Positions 1 through 10,745 of a stretch of DNA of 64,000 nt are shown here, piece after piece (position 1 is the first letter of the stretch; each line of letters starts with the position of its first letter). The stretch is from contig JACMZG010001863.1 of NCBI GenBank assembly GCA_018340805.1, forward strand, positions 28,167,717-28,231,716, read 5' to 3'. The DNA is from Microvelia longipes. Taxonomy: Eukaryota > Arthropoda > Insecta > Hemiptera > Veliidae. A program made the position numbers and the translations under genes. Under the pieces are notes generated by a model. The model ran no database searches, was not told the DNA's origin, and saw only the letters and a program-made list of their open reading frames with translations.

Positions 1-655
1 AAAATGTTTTGATCGATTTTAAATGTGGCACGCTTGTAGTTGTTATATATATGACCAACATATATGCTGTTTCGTCTCATTATCAGCATTAATTCAAGTT
101 TTCTTTAAATGGCTTGTATACATTTTTTAAAATGTTGCATAAATCGGAAATTGAAAATTCGTATATCCTCGATTTCTGTTGGATCATAAAAATTAAGCAG
201 TATTGAGCGAGATCAGTGCCTGAATAAGGACCGCTGGCTGTAAAACGAATGTGTATACTGTCTTAGGGCGAGTGAAGCGAGTCCGAAGACGTGCTGCAGT
301 ACATTTGGTAATTTTTATATTCTAAGGACGAGAGAAGCGAGTCCGAAGACGTGCTGCAGTACATTTGGTAATTTTTATATTCTAAGGACGAGAGAAGCGA
401 GTCCGAAGACGTGCTGCAGTACATTTGGTAATTTTTATATTCTAAGGACGAGAGAAGCGAGTCCGAAGACGTGCTGCAGTACATTTGGTAATTTTATATT
501 CTAAGGACGAGAGAAGCGAGTCCGAAGACGTGCTGCAGTACATTTGGTAATTTTTATATTCTAAGGACGAGAGAAGCGAGTCCGAAGTAGTGAGAATAAG
601 CTTACCAAATCCGATGTCGTGATGAAAAGTTGCGAGGTACCCCTTACCAGACTTT
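1..655 (+). repeat. 5S-derived dispersed repeat, copy 1 (5' truncated by window)
   Basis: This is the 3' part of a dispersed repeat family seen about eight more times in the window. Shared blocks in order are a 'catctcattatcagcatta' block, a 5S-rRNA-like block at about 193-240 (aattaagcagtattgagcg followed by gatcagtgcc), a 'gcgagtccgaagacgtg' block, and the tail 'gaggtaccccttaccag' near 635-650. The central block is expanded here into a 60-bp minisatellite. The 5S-like block corresponds to the 3' half of 5S rRNA that carries the internal Pol III promoter, so a SINE3-like origin is inferred. No protein is encoded. Confidence 0.7.
265..598 (+). repeat. 60-bp minisatellite inside the 5S-derived repeat
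   Basis: About five and a half copies of an almost invariant 60-bp unit begin with 'ctaaggacgagagaagcgag' and contain 'gtgctgcagtacatttggta'. Units at 301, 361 and 421 are identical at line level, and the unit at 481 lacks one T. Other family copies (34480-34560, 42070-42190) have this block once or in diverged form, so the amplification is local and recent. The repetitive open frame on the minus strand is an artefact of the repeat. Confidence 0.9.
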
Positions 656-1559
656 TTTCTTTTTACTGAAAATGCTGTTTATTATCAATTTATATGAAAT
701 TCATATTATAAAATCAGTTTCTTCATTAAATATTAATATATTAAATTAGTAAAATATATAACTTTTTCAATCGGTTCCAAGATGTATTACTAACCAAACT
801 TACTAATGTCTTGTCAGACATTGGGTGCTGGGGCGGACTGGCCAGCTAGCCAGTGAGGACGAGTGGCAGCCCACTTTGGGTCCCTCAGCCAAATATAATC
901 TTAAAGAAAGTACAACGAACATTAAAAAATATATATTAAATATTTTTAAGCTTATAATATATAAATATATGCAATATATTCTGTTTACATGGTATTGTGT
1001 AGTTTAAATATTTGTATTTTTCGTGTTCATTCAAATAATATAACAAGAATTATGAAGCTGTGTGCAGTTTAGATTGCAAATATTTCCTTGAAATCTTGAT
1101 TTAAACGAGTGTTTCGAAAAAACTAATGTTAAATTTATTACTTGCACTCCTACGCTGTAGATTATATCTGTAAATAAGTAGGGTTTATCAATAAAAGAAA
1201 TCTATTTCTGAGATAAAATGTCACATCTAATATAAATCTAATCATTTGTTTGTATACGTAATAATATCAAACTTAATGGGGTAATGCCGTCTAAGCGGTG
1301 CTCTCTAAGTTTAAGAGAATCTCTTTATTTAAATTCGACAGAGCCTTATTAAAATAAACAATTGTAAAAGAATATTTCGGCATGACTTCTAAGTCTTTCT
1401 CAAACTTTTCGATGATTGGATCAATTTATTTCTGTAAAACGAGCTGCTTAAATAAGATACTAAGCATGTTCGTCTTATATTAATAATCACCGAATTTAAA
1501 CTCGCTTGTCTGTAGAACTGTGCTATCCTCATGTAATACATGTATAGCAAACTAACTCT
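656..1559. other. Non-coding AT-rich stretch
   Basis: I see no gene, RNA or clear repeat here. The short open frames are not conserved-looking. Confidence 0.6.
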
Positions 1560-1698
1560 GGAGATAGTTGTTACATTTTTTTTTTATTTTTACTTTTCTT
1601 CATTTTTTTGCAAACACAACACTTTTCCTATATACCTACGGTATGTAGGTTTATAGGAAAAGTATCCGTTTCATGGGTATAGGGCCTCCTAAGTTGTT

Positions 1699-1734
<36 letters not shown>

Positions 1735-1850
1735 GGTTGTATTTATTATCTGAGGACGAACCCAATGTAGGGAGGATGAGCATAGCGAATTTGATTTGAT
1801 GAGGAAAAGTTCCGAGGGTCCTTAACTCTATTTTTTTTATCAAAGAAGTT
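1560..1850 (+). repeat. 5S-derived family copy 2, internally deleted
   Basis: The 5' end of the family is present ('aaaagtatccgtttcatggg', then 'ggcctcctaagttg'), followed by a (TG)n tract at 1703-1731, then a jump to the 3' tail 'gaggatgagcatagcgaat' and 'gaggaaaagttccgag'. The middle, including the 5S-like block, is deleted. Several copies carry a TG tract at the same point (34012-34030), so it belongs to the family. Confidence 0.6.
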
Positions 1851-3030
1851 GCAGTGTATTCCTTTTAACTGATTTTTAATTTATAAGGCCCAAACTAGAA
1901 TAATAAAAGCCAAAGCGGCCAAGCTGGCCATTGTTATACCTTTAAGAAGCAAATGTGGATTCCATTTGTTCCTTAAAGGCGTATGACTATGGCCAGCAGA
2001 AAAAATTTAATTATGAAAGTTATATTAATTAATTATAATTTTATAATTCTGGAAAATGTGAAATGGGCGCCATATAAGGATATGTTGATTTTTACGACGT
2101 TAGGTCTGCTAAAATCGATTTGACAGACAGACTGAAGGGCCTTATGCCTGTGAATGCTTGGCAAGTTCCAAAATAATTAATCTTACATTTTAATTTATTT
2201 TAAAAAATGTTTGAACTTTCTAATCACAATATCTATAAAAATAACAAAGTATCTTTGTATACTTTTTGAACTTAACTCCATTTTTCTTTCTACCAAGAAC
2301 TGTTTTAAAGATAAGAATGAACCCTATGTAAACAAAATTTAACAAAACTTAATTATAAAATTAAGTTTAAGAAAGTGAGTCCGCTTAATCAGTTTTTCTG
2401 GAAGGAGTTGCTCGCGCTGGAACCGGTCTCATCCTGGAAAAGTTTTAGATTAGCCCCTGATTTTCATTTCAGTTAAATGCTTTGTTTACCTTGCCAAAAC
2501 AGTTATGTTTAACTTGAAAATTAATCAAATTTTCTAAAGATAAACATCTCTTGTAGTAGAAGATTCTGCCGCGAAAAATACGATATTAATAGGATTTTCA
2601 TTTCACGAGCAAGTTTTTCCTTTTACCTTTATTTTGTTTATGTAGAAGTTTTGTATGGAATTTTTGTTTCTAAATTATTTCTCCTGTTTTTAAAATATAA
2701 TTAGCTCCATTTTACTTCACACCGTGATATTAATGATTATTTTATTTAACTGTTTTTTTTATTAACTGTTTTGAATAATTTTAAGTTTTTGAGCAGGTCC
2801 TGATAAAATTGATTCAATGTGCTGGGTTTCAAACATTTCTTTCTGAATTGTCTGTTTCAGGTGTGCGAATAAAAGTTAAATATACTTCTGGTTATACCTT
2901 GTGGAATTATTGAGGGTGGGATACCAATTTCATTGATTGAAGTGAATTCATAGATTTTGTTGTGCTACTGTCAGCATCAAATCGAATAACCTCTTATGCC
3001 GGTGTCTGCAAAATACTTCGGAATCAAGTG
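1851..3030. other. Non-coding AT-rich stretch
   Basis: No gene or recognisable repeat boundary seen. Confidence 0.5.
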
Positions 3031-3034
3031 TGGC

Positions 3035-3120
3035 AATGGAATGGTGTAACGGATAGCACGCGAGGCTGCATCACATAGAGTCTTGTTTCGATACTAGGCG
3101 GAGCCTCTTAAAGATTTCCA
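3035..3120 (+). repeat. Possible tRNA-derived SINE head
   Basis: The segment 'tggtgtaacggatagcacg' resembles a tRNA A box with D-arm, and 'cttgtttcgatactaggcgg' about 40 nt later resembles a B box/T-arm. This is the layout of a tRNA-derived SINE head. No second copy was found in the window and no cloverleaf can be completed, so it is not called as a tRNA gene. Confidence 0.3.
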
Positions 3121-3457
3121 GGTCCCCAGCCTCTACGATCTCAGGTACTCTTAATAGATTCTTAACTATAAATTAGCCTGGGTTTAGTCATAATTTAGGA
3201 CCCTCGATAGTAGTATTCGTTTCAAGAGTAGGAAAGCTTAGTCTTATAGAAGGGCACGTGTTGTTTCTATTTGAAGATATATAAACTCGTTGTAAAGTCA
3301 CGGCTCTTCTGTGGATTAAACACAAAATGCCTCTTTTTGGGCTCACTAAGTAGAATACTATCTTCTATCTAAGCGTCCAACCAAGTCTATTTGTTAGATT
3401 ATCTTTATCACATGAGAGGCGCATAATCTGTCTTCAAATAATAAAATAAAACGGGCT

Positions 3458-3680
3458 CTCCACTAATGATGTATACTTGACATTGCCAGCTTTCAATCTT
3501 CACAGATCATCATTTGTGCCGGCGAGTAGGGAAGAAAAGAGTCGGGAGACAGCGGTTACAGTTTTGTCTAAAGCTTTGTAGCTGACAAAATCTTCGCTGC
3601 TTGCCAAACTGTTGATCACTGATGATGATCTGTTAAGATTGAAAGCTGGCTGTGTCAAATATACATCATTAGTGGAGATA
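3458..3680. mobile_element. Penelope-like foldback remnant
   Basis: Inverted arms of about 55 nt (3458-3512 and 3624-3680) share 'ctccactaatgatgtatac' and 'gccagctttcaatctt' in opposite orientation around a ~110-nt loop. The right arm contains a hammerhead-like core, as in the other PLE-type foldbacks here. No coding part is left. Confidence 0.5.
3610..3665 (+). ncRNA. Degenerate hammerhead-ribozyme motif
   Basis: CTGATGA at 3619-3625 is followed by a possible stem II (GATCT, GTTA loop, AGATT) and GAAA at 3641-3644. This is the order and spacing of a hammerhead core. Stem III (AGC/GCT) leaves a G where the cleavage position should be A, C or U, so activity is doubtful. The left arm of the same foldback has ATGATGA instead. 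Confidence 0.4.
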
Positions 3681-3719
3681 CCCTGTTTTACTTCATAACC
3701 TGAAACTACAAAACTCATT

Positions 3720-6164
3720 TTTCCTAATCTTATAATAGTTTCGAATACAAAAAAAGTCCTCTAAAACAAGTCTTCGTAAAAAAATTAGGGTGTATCGAAA
3801 CAGACTATCTGACCTGAAACACAAGCAACATTTTATGCAAAATATTCAACACCAACTAATTCTTTTAAACCTCGTCAATAAGAAAAGAGAATGTATATAA
3901 TCGTGAGCAGTATAAAATACCTCTCTGTCAATTATAATTTTGTTAAAACTTTTCTATTTTATTTAAAACCTAACAAAGCTTCGTATGTACGTTCCCTATT
4001 CTTCATTTAGAAACTTCTCGCTCTATTTCCTCATTCTGAAAACTCAGTCGAGTTCCATTAAATTAAAAATAATAGGTAAATATCAGTAAAATTTTAAAAA
4101 TTAAGGGCTTTAGGATTCCTTAGTATATCTCAATCAAAGTCTTAGAAGCTTCAATTCTAGTTTAAATCTAATTACACTAAATAAACTTTATTTTTAACTA
4201 GCCTGGTTTTCCTAAAGAACTACACCAAAATTATTACACATGTATGACTAGAATTTTGGACGTCTTAATAGAATTAGATAACAAGAAAATGCTAAATGCT
4301 GTTAATAAATTATGAGTGTCCTATAAATAGGACTCCTTTTTGAGTCGTAGTTTTACATTTTTACAAGTTATAATTGATAATGAGGATAAGATATAATTGA
4401 TCATTTATCTCTTCTGCGGAATTTATATGTAGAGACCTAATATTTTGTACTCTCTTTTATAAAACAAGCTGCCGATTATGAAACTAAGCTTCCCTATCTT
4501 ATTTTATAGTATTGAAAAGTCAAATATGGGAAACAAAAACGATTGTCAGGTCTTTGATATCTCGAGGACTGTGTTAGCCACAAATGTGGTTCAGGTTTTG
4601 TTGGACTCAAAACACTACATGCTAATACTTGAAATAATTCAAATATTTAACATGGCAGCCCATTTTGAGACGCCCCAAAAGTCAGTTCTTCCTCTCACAA
4701 CTTGATTTTTGTGCAAAGTTTAATTTAATTTATTTGAGCCGCTTGGCCTACACCGCGTTTACAATACATCTCATTCCATGCCGAAACGTGAAAATTTGTG
4801 AAAAAAGTAGGTCATATTTTGTCTCTTTATTATACTTACCCTCCTAGTATAGGAGATAGAAAAGCAAAATATTAAAAAAATAAATGCGAGTTAAAAGATA
4901 TTGGGAGAGAGATGAGGGCGAAACATTGAACTTAGTCATGCGTTATACTTAGTTTTATATCTTTTTTACCTTGCTGAGATAAATCATCAAAAGACTCCCC
5001 CTGCGCTACTGTGTGCTTTGCTTCTCGATATACCGCGCCTCTAGAATGAAAAGATTCCGAATAATAACCTCTTGAGGTAAAAGGAATAAACACCGGCATA
5101 ATTTATAATTCCTTTAGACAAATTTACCTACAAAGGTATGTCTCGGTAGAGCGAATTATCATAGGATCTTTTGAAGAAAGTTATATGCTTCCGGCTTTGA
5201 ATAAACTTATATATACTTATCGAACGGAATGCGTATAAAGTTGCTTCATGAAACTAAATAGATAATCTGTTGGTACATTTTAAAAGATTATGGAATAAAT
5301 TTCCTTCTTTTCTTTACTTAAAGAAGGAATTTAGTACGTTAGAAATTGTTGGCAAAGGCTTTACTTCTTAATATCCTAAAAAAAGCTAAGAAGACGACAC
5401 CAAAAAACTCAATGACTCGAAGCATAATTCTTTGAAATATTGTTGGCACTACGCGTTGGCCTGATAACGTAGTAAATCTTCTCTTCGAAAAAAGCTTTTT
5501 TAACTAAAAAGAATGAAGATCTTTCTGTAGAATCTCTTGCTTAAACTAGCTGTGTTCCTGAATATACTCGTACGGTTTAATGTAGCGAGAATATTTTTAA
5601 CTCTATGCAAAATCCTATATTTTTAGGGCATTTTCATTGCAATATAGAAGTAAATATAAAAATATTATTCATTGTACCGCTGTAAATTTGAAAAGGATCG
5701 AGCTAATAGTTATACGTATAAAATAATCTATTGATATAAATTATTAATTGTCATTTTCATTCTATCCTCATTCGAAAAATTTGTTATATCTATTTGTTGT
5801 TGGTATATCTAAAGTATGTAATCATTATATTATATGTTTTATCATTACGTAGATACTCTATACGTTAGGGATTTTTAAATTCTGGTACACGTACCTCTGT
5901 TAAAACGCTACAGGTTTTTAGGTCCATGCACAAACTCAAATACCGCTAGTGAAAAATCATTAAAAATAAATGACACAAAAGAACCATAAGAATTAAAAGT
6001 AGTAGAATTTTTAATGAATTGTTTTTCTCCCTCCTAAAATTAGAGGAAAGCATTTTTGCAATTTTTCATCAGTTGTCGACGTTTCAGTACCATAAAAATG
6101 TATTAAAATACATTGCGTTATATGCCAATATTGATAGTTTATGGTATACATACACAAAAACAAA

Positions 6165-6170
<6 letters not shown>
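3720..6170. other. Non-coding AT-rich stretch
   Basis: No gene, RNA or transposon termini recognised. Small open frames (for example 4478-4705) lack any recognisable motif. Confidence 0.5.
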
Positions 6171-6173
<3 letters not shown>

Positions 6174-6258
<85 letters not shown>

Positions 6259-6259
6259 A
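6174..6259. repeat. (TA)n microsatellite
   Basis: Long perfect AT dinucleotide run. The [10 protein letters not shown] open frames over it are artefacts. Confidence 0.95.
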
Positions 6260-6628
6260 ACACATGGTGATATGCCTATATTGATAGTTGATGGTACGTT
6301 GTGACAAAATGTTTGAGAATCCTAGCTCTACGTAATAATAATCATGTAGATCGATAAAACTCTATTATCATCTTACAGCTTTGTTAAAATTTAAGTTTTT
6401 GGTGTTTTTATGTTACTTTTTGAATCAAAGAAAAGTATCTGCCTCCGTGATCGTCACTCTATTTCTTGATAGCACTCTATTTCGGTACCGAAGGTTTAGG
6501 GGATCTTAGCCAGGGTTATGATCTGGGTTAATATGAATAGTGTTCGTTATAAAAATATTCAGCCAGCTTTATTACTCTAAACAGTGGATACAACCTCCCT
6601 GAGTTGGTTCCCGCAGGATAAAACTCTC

Positions 6629-6630
<2 letters not shown>

Positions 6631-6720
<90 letters not shown>
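6631..6720. repeat. (TA)n microsatellite
   Basis: About 90 nt of AT dinucleotides. Confidence 0.95.
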
Positions 6721-6722
<2 letters not shown>

Positions 6723-9170
6723 CTCCTAGTAATCATTTCAAATTCTATTCTAATGGAATCATTTTATGGATTCCATTCTATGAGTGAACAACTAAAGTTG
6801 TTCTCTCATAGAACTTTTTTCCAAGTTCCATCCGATTTGATTGAGCTGTTTGACCATTCTCGAGTTTTGAAATTGCGCACTTACAGACACGATCGTTTTT
6901 GCTATGCTCAAATGTGTGCGGATACCTTTGTTTCTCTTATTTTAATGTTTTCTTCTCCTATTAAAGAATAGGGAAGCAATAAATAGTAAAATTTTGATGT
7001 GATGCCATGATGAAATTGTTATTTTGTAAGTTCTTTATCCCTATTCATCTCTTTAGTTGATTATTTATGGCTTTTAGAATTGAATAAAGGTATACAGGGA
7101 ACATGGAACCGTTTTTGAGTGCTATTTTTTATATTTACTAATGCTCTATAATTATTGCTGGCTTATAAACTTCAGCAATACAGATATACAAAAGCGTTTT
7201 TAATATCGTGCTTAGGAACTTAATCGTTATCATGAAAAAGCTAAATGCATTTTTCAGGTCCGAAAATGCATACACTGTATTAAATTTTGACCAGAATTTG
7301 GAATAAATTAATGGTCACCCTTGCTGTGGGGGTGTAGAGTTTAGGGTACACGATTATTACACGTTACACTGCGGTTTTACATTGAATAGTGACGCCTATC
7401 TTGCATTTTTATGAAGGATTACAATTTTGTGTATCATTCTACCATTTCCTTAGGAAGACTCGCGTTTCAGCTACTGGTAAAGGATTTAATCATAAATGGA
7501 CTTGGGTTATCTGCATGCAGTGTGTGTGCAATGATGTGTGTCTGCATTGTGGTCATATGAGGAATTGCACGTTGAAATTACTAAAATGCAATACACCGAA
7601 GTGTTGCGGGCTTAGTAGAGGTGAGTAGCAAGAGGCTCTGGTGCAAAGGAACTCAGCAGTTATACAGTATAGGCCAGGATCCTTACGTAGATTAAACCAA
7701 GCTCACTATCGTAGAACAGGGATCTCAGCGTTGAACAATGGATTTTGCTGTTGAATACATATATAGCGACAAGAGAAAGCACTGGGAGCCCATGTGAAGT
7801 CACAATAGAACTATAAAAGTATGAATATAATGTTGGTTTCGGACCTAAAATTTATGCTTACTTATTTGGTGTTCAACAATTAATATTCCCATTCCTTCTT
7901 TCTACTATTACTTATTGGAATGAAATATAATTTTTTGTGCGATAAAAATGGCATTTTTTGACGTCACAAGCTAACTTGCTAAACAAATTAATACAACGAT
8001 ATTGATGATCCGGAATCAAGAGAGTTCCAAGCACATTCGATAGTTATATACACATTGCTAAAAGATTTCACGAAGCCAATAAAAGTGGAAATAAAACTGT
8101 CATAACTTGAAATTCAGACTTTTTTAACTTGAAATAGCGCCATTTTTTTACTATAATTAATTTCAATTTATTCTTATTTTTTTGTAATTTATATTAATTT
8201 TATTATTTTCTTTGTTACATAATTTTCGCATTTCTCATCTTGGCTAGTTCTTGAAGGCAGATCTTTTGGTTTTTAATTATTAACTTTTAATTACTTATTT
8301 TAGAAATTAATTATTTTTTTCTCTTTTCCCAATCCTTTTGATGTTTGTAATTCAAATATTGATTTATTTCTTGTTAAGTATTTTTTTATACCAAAACGTT
8401 TTTTTTGCCTTTTGTAGTAGAAAGTATGGGAAGATTTTCCTTGCTGCTCCTCTGTGCAAACCAGAGGGGGGTTCTTCAATTTATTTTTTCTTTAGGAACC
8501 CCCTCTTCACTCTCTTTTTCTTGCCTATAAAACCTTCCAAGTTATTAAAGTTTTTGTAAGATATTGAAGTAAAAAGGACCGAAATGCGGTTCTTGTTATA
8601 TTAAGGTTATCAAGACTCTTTGTAAGAAAGATATTAAATAGTTAACTTGTAATATTGTGCTGGTATTATAGATTGAATAGAGAAAAATGCTTAGGTAGCC
8701 CATACCTACCTAAATGTAATATTATATTAAAAAATATCTACTATAGTAAAAATTCTAATATCAAACATATAATAAAACGTATAAAAATTTAGAGAAAAAA
8801 ACATATACTTTTTAAAAATTGTATTCTTTACAGACTAATTTAAAACTGACTATTAGCATATCACATCTATAATAATTGCTTCATGTTGTTTCTTCATTTT
8901 AGCCACGCTTTCTGTTATAGAAAATTAACATAATCATCGGGGAAATTGTGTTACCTCTAAAATATCTCTCATCACAGATAAATAACCTATTATAGCAGAC
9001 AATATTGAGCTGTCTGTGCTTTAATGTAAAGATATCTTGATTTACTATCTTTATCAAAATTTTAACAGCCAAAAAACCTATCTATTCACTTAAATTAAAA
9101 AATCTATTTTTGAGGATTGGATTATTTCCAATTGTTTACTCAATGTTAAAAAGTTAAACAAAATCGCTTC
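6721..9170. other. Non-coding stretch
   Basis: No gene supported. A 79-codon open frame at 7389-7628 is Cys-rich near its end but shows no spaced zinc-finger pattern and no splice context, so I do not call it. Confidence 0.5.
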
Positions 9171-9184
9171 ATAATTGTCTAAAT

Positions 9185-10247
9185 CAGCTGTTCCCAACCT
9201 ACTGGGGTATGCATACTCCATGGGGTGAAACAAAATTACCTAAATCAGTAGTTCCCTACCTACAGGGGTACGAGTACTCCTGGGGGTGTGCATACACCCA
9301 GGGGTACAAATAAAATGGCAGACAATTTATACTTGATGGAAAAATAACTACATAAAAGATGTAGAATTAATTATTTTTTCATACATAATATAATTGTATT
9401 CAAGCAATTATTTATTATGATCATCAAATGGATTTAATGAGTTATTCATAAAGTAATAACATGTTTTTTTATATAAAAAAATACTTTACTCTTGTAAATA
9501 AATTACATAACGTACACACAATTTATGATTCCATAAAAATAACCTACTCATGATGGGCCAGAAGCCTGAGGCATTAAGAATTTAGGTATTAAAATTTTAT
9601 CTTTGATGGATGAAATCATGAAAATTTGGGGCCAAGGTTCGCAAGTTGGGCAAAATTCCTTAAACCAGTCTAGTTCTTGCTCAGGTTTTTTTAATTATAC
9701 TACATAATTGGAGTAGTTAATCTTGTACTTGTTGGTCTATGACTTGTCAAAGGAAATGCGCATTTTTTCATTCCATAGGTAGGTCTCTGGAAACCACTCT
9801 TGCCATTGTTAATCAGTTCTGCACTACATACAGTCATACAAATCTTCAATTTTTTTGTAGCCCATTTACTAAAAATTTCAGGAAAATTTACAAAACAATA
9901 AAAGTTTAAGTGCTACAACTATAAAACATAAGCTAGAGCAAGAATGAAATTGGTAAGCTAGAAAACACACATCCCAAAGGAAATTCGCCCAGGTTAACCT
10001 TTGCACTAGAATTAATTTGTAGATCATAGCCTCATAAAGTGTGTATACATTTGTAAAAAATTATATCCAGATCCAAGATTTGAACCCAGAATTTCAGGTT
10101 TGAGTACTTGGATCAATTCGAGGCCTGTTTCATTCAATTCGGAGCCCCAAAAAAATTTGAAAATGGCGCCCAATTCAACCAATCCTGTTATTAGACGTTT
10201 TCTTCACTAAGAGTAAGCTTTCACTTTAAGTAGGTTGGGAAGGGCTG
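9185..10247. mobile_element. Non-autonomous hAT-like transposon
   Basis: The left end reads 'cagctgttcccaacctact'. The right end, read inward from 10247, gives 'cagcccttcccaacctactt'. The flanks are 8-bp near-duplicates, GTCTAAAT at 9177-9184 and GCCTAAAT at 10248-10255 (one mismatch). An 8-bp duplication with a CAG-type TIR is the hAT signature. A partial duplicate of the left terminus follows at about 9245-9290 ('aaatcagtagttccctacct'). No transposase frame is present in the 1.06 kb. Confidence 0.7.
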
Positions 10248-10255
10248 GCCTAAAT

Positions 10256-10300
10256 CAAATTTAGTATCAAAACGTATGGATTTGATACTAAATTTGTTTG
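10256..10300. repeat. Short palindrome
   Basis: The 15-nt arms 'aaatttagtatcaaa' and 'tttgatactaaattt' flank an 8-nt spacer. It lies immediately outside the right target duplication of the hAT-like element. Confidence 0.7.
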
Positions 10301-10641
10301 AAACCTTAAATAAAAATCTAGAGTTGTCTGGTTAACATGATAAGACCCACCGACTGTAAGGCCTTCTCCATAAAAGCCGTAATAACTCAGGATGATAACT
10401 AGAAAGGATGGATGGAAGTAAGGATGATAACTGCTAAAATAAAATAAAAAATAAATGGTAAAAGAGAAATAACTACTTACTAGTCCAACTTACAAATAGA
10501 GTATATTTTATATTTTAAAACATAAATATCAGTTCAATTTTAGTTCAAAAAATACTTGGTGTTTCTTTATATCAAAAATAGTGAATCGATGGTAAACAAT
10601 AATAATAATAATAATAATAAATTGAGTATAATATGCATAAT

Positions 10642-10745
10642 TTAAATATATTGTAAACTTGTAACATCTCTTACATTATTTGAGCTAAATATTTCAATCC
10701 AATAACCATCTGGATCTTTAATAAAAGCAAGCCCCTTCATTTTAC
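10642..10745 (-). CDS. GLO1: GLO1 exon 5 (last coding exon)
   Basis: The acceptor is ttttacag. The exon encodes [19 protein letters not shown], with the C-terminal catalytic/metal Glu, and ends with TAA at 10642-10644. Confidence 0.9.

Noticed and set aside
265..598. CRISPR-like array of regular repeats
   Set aside because: Contiguous 60-bp tandem units without variable spacers, in a eukaryotic repeat.
6019..6787. Open frames of IYIYIY type on both strands (also 15199-15557, 24126-24329, 51587-52072)
   Set aside because: They are translations of TA/TG microsatellites.
7389..7628. 79-codon Cys-rich frame
   Set aside because: The cysteines do not form a known spacing, there are no splice sites or homology that I recognise, and it lies in AT-rich intergenic DNA.
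10066..10115. B-box-like 'gggttcaaatcttggatc' on the minus strand
   Set aside because: No matching A box at the right distance; it lies inside the hAT-like element.
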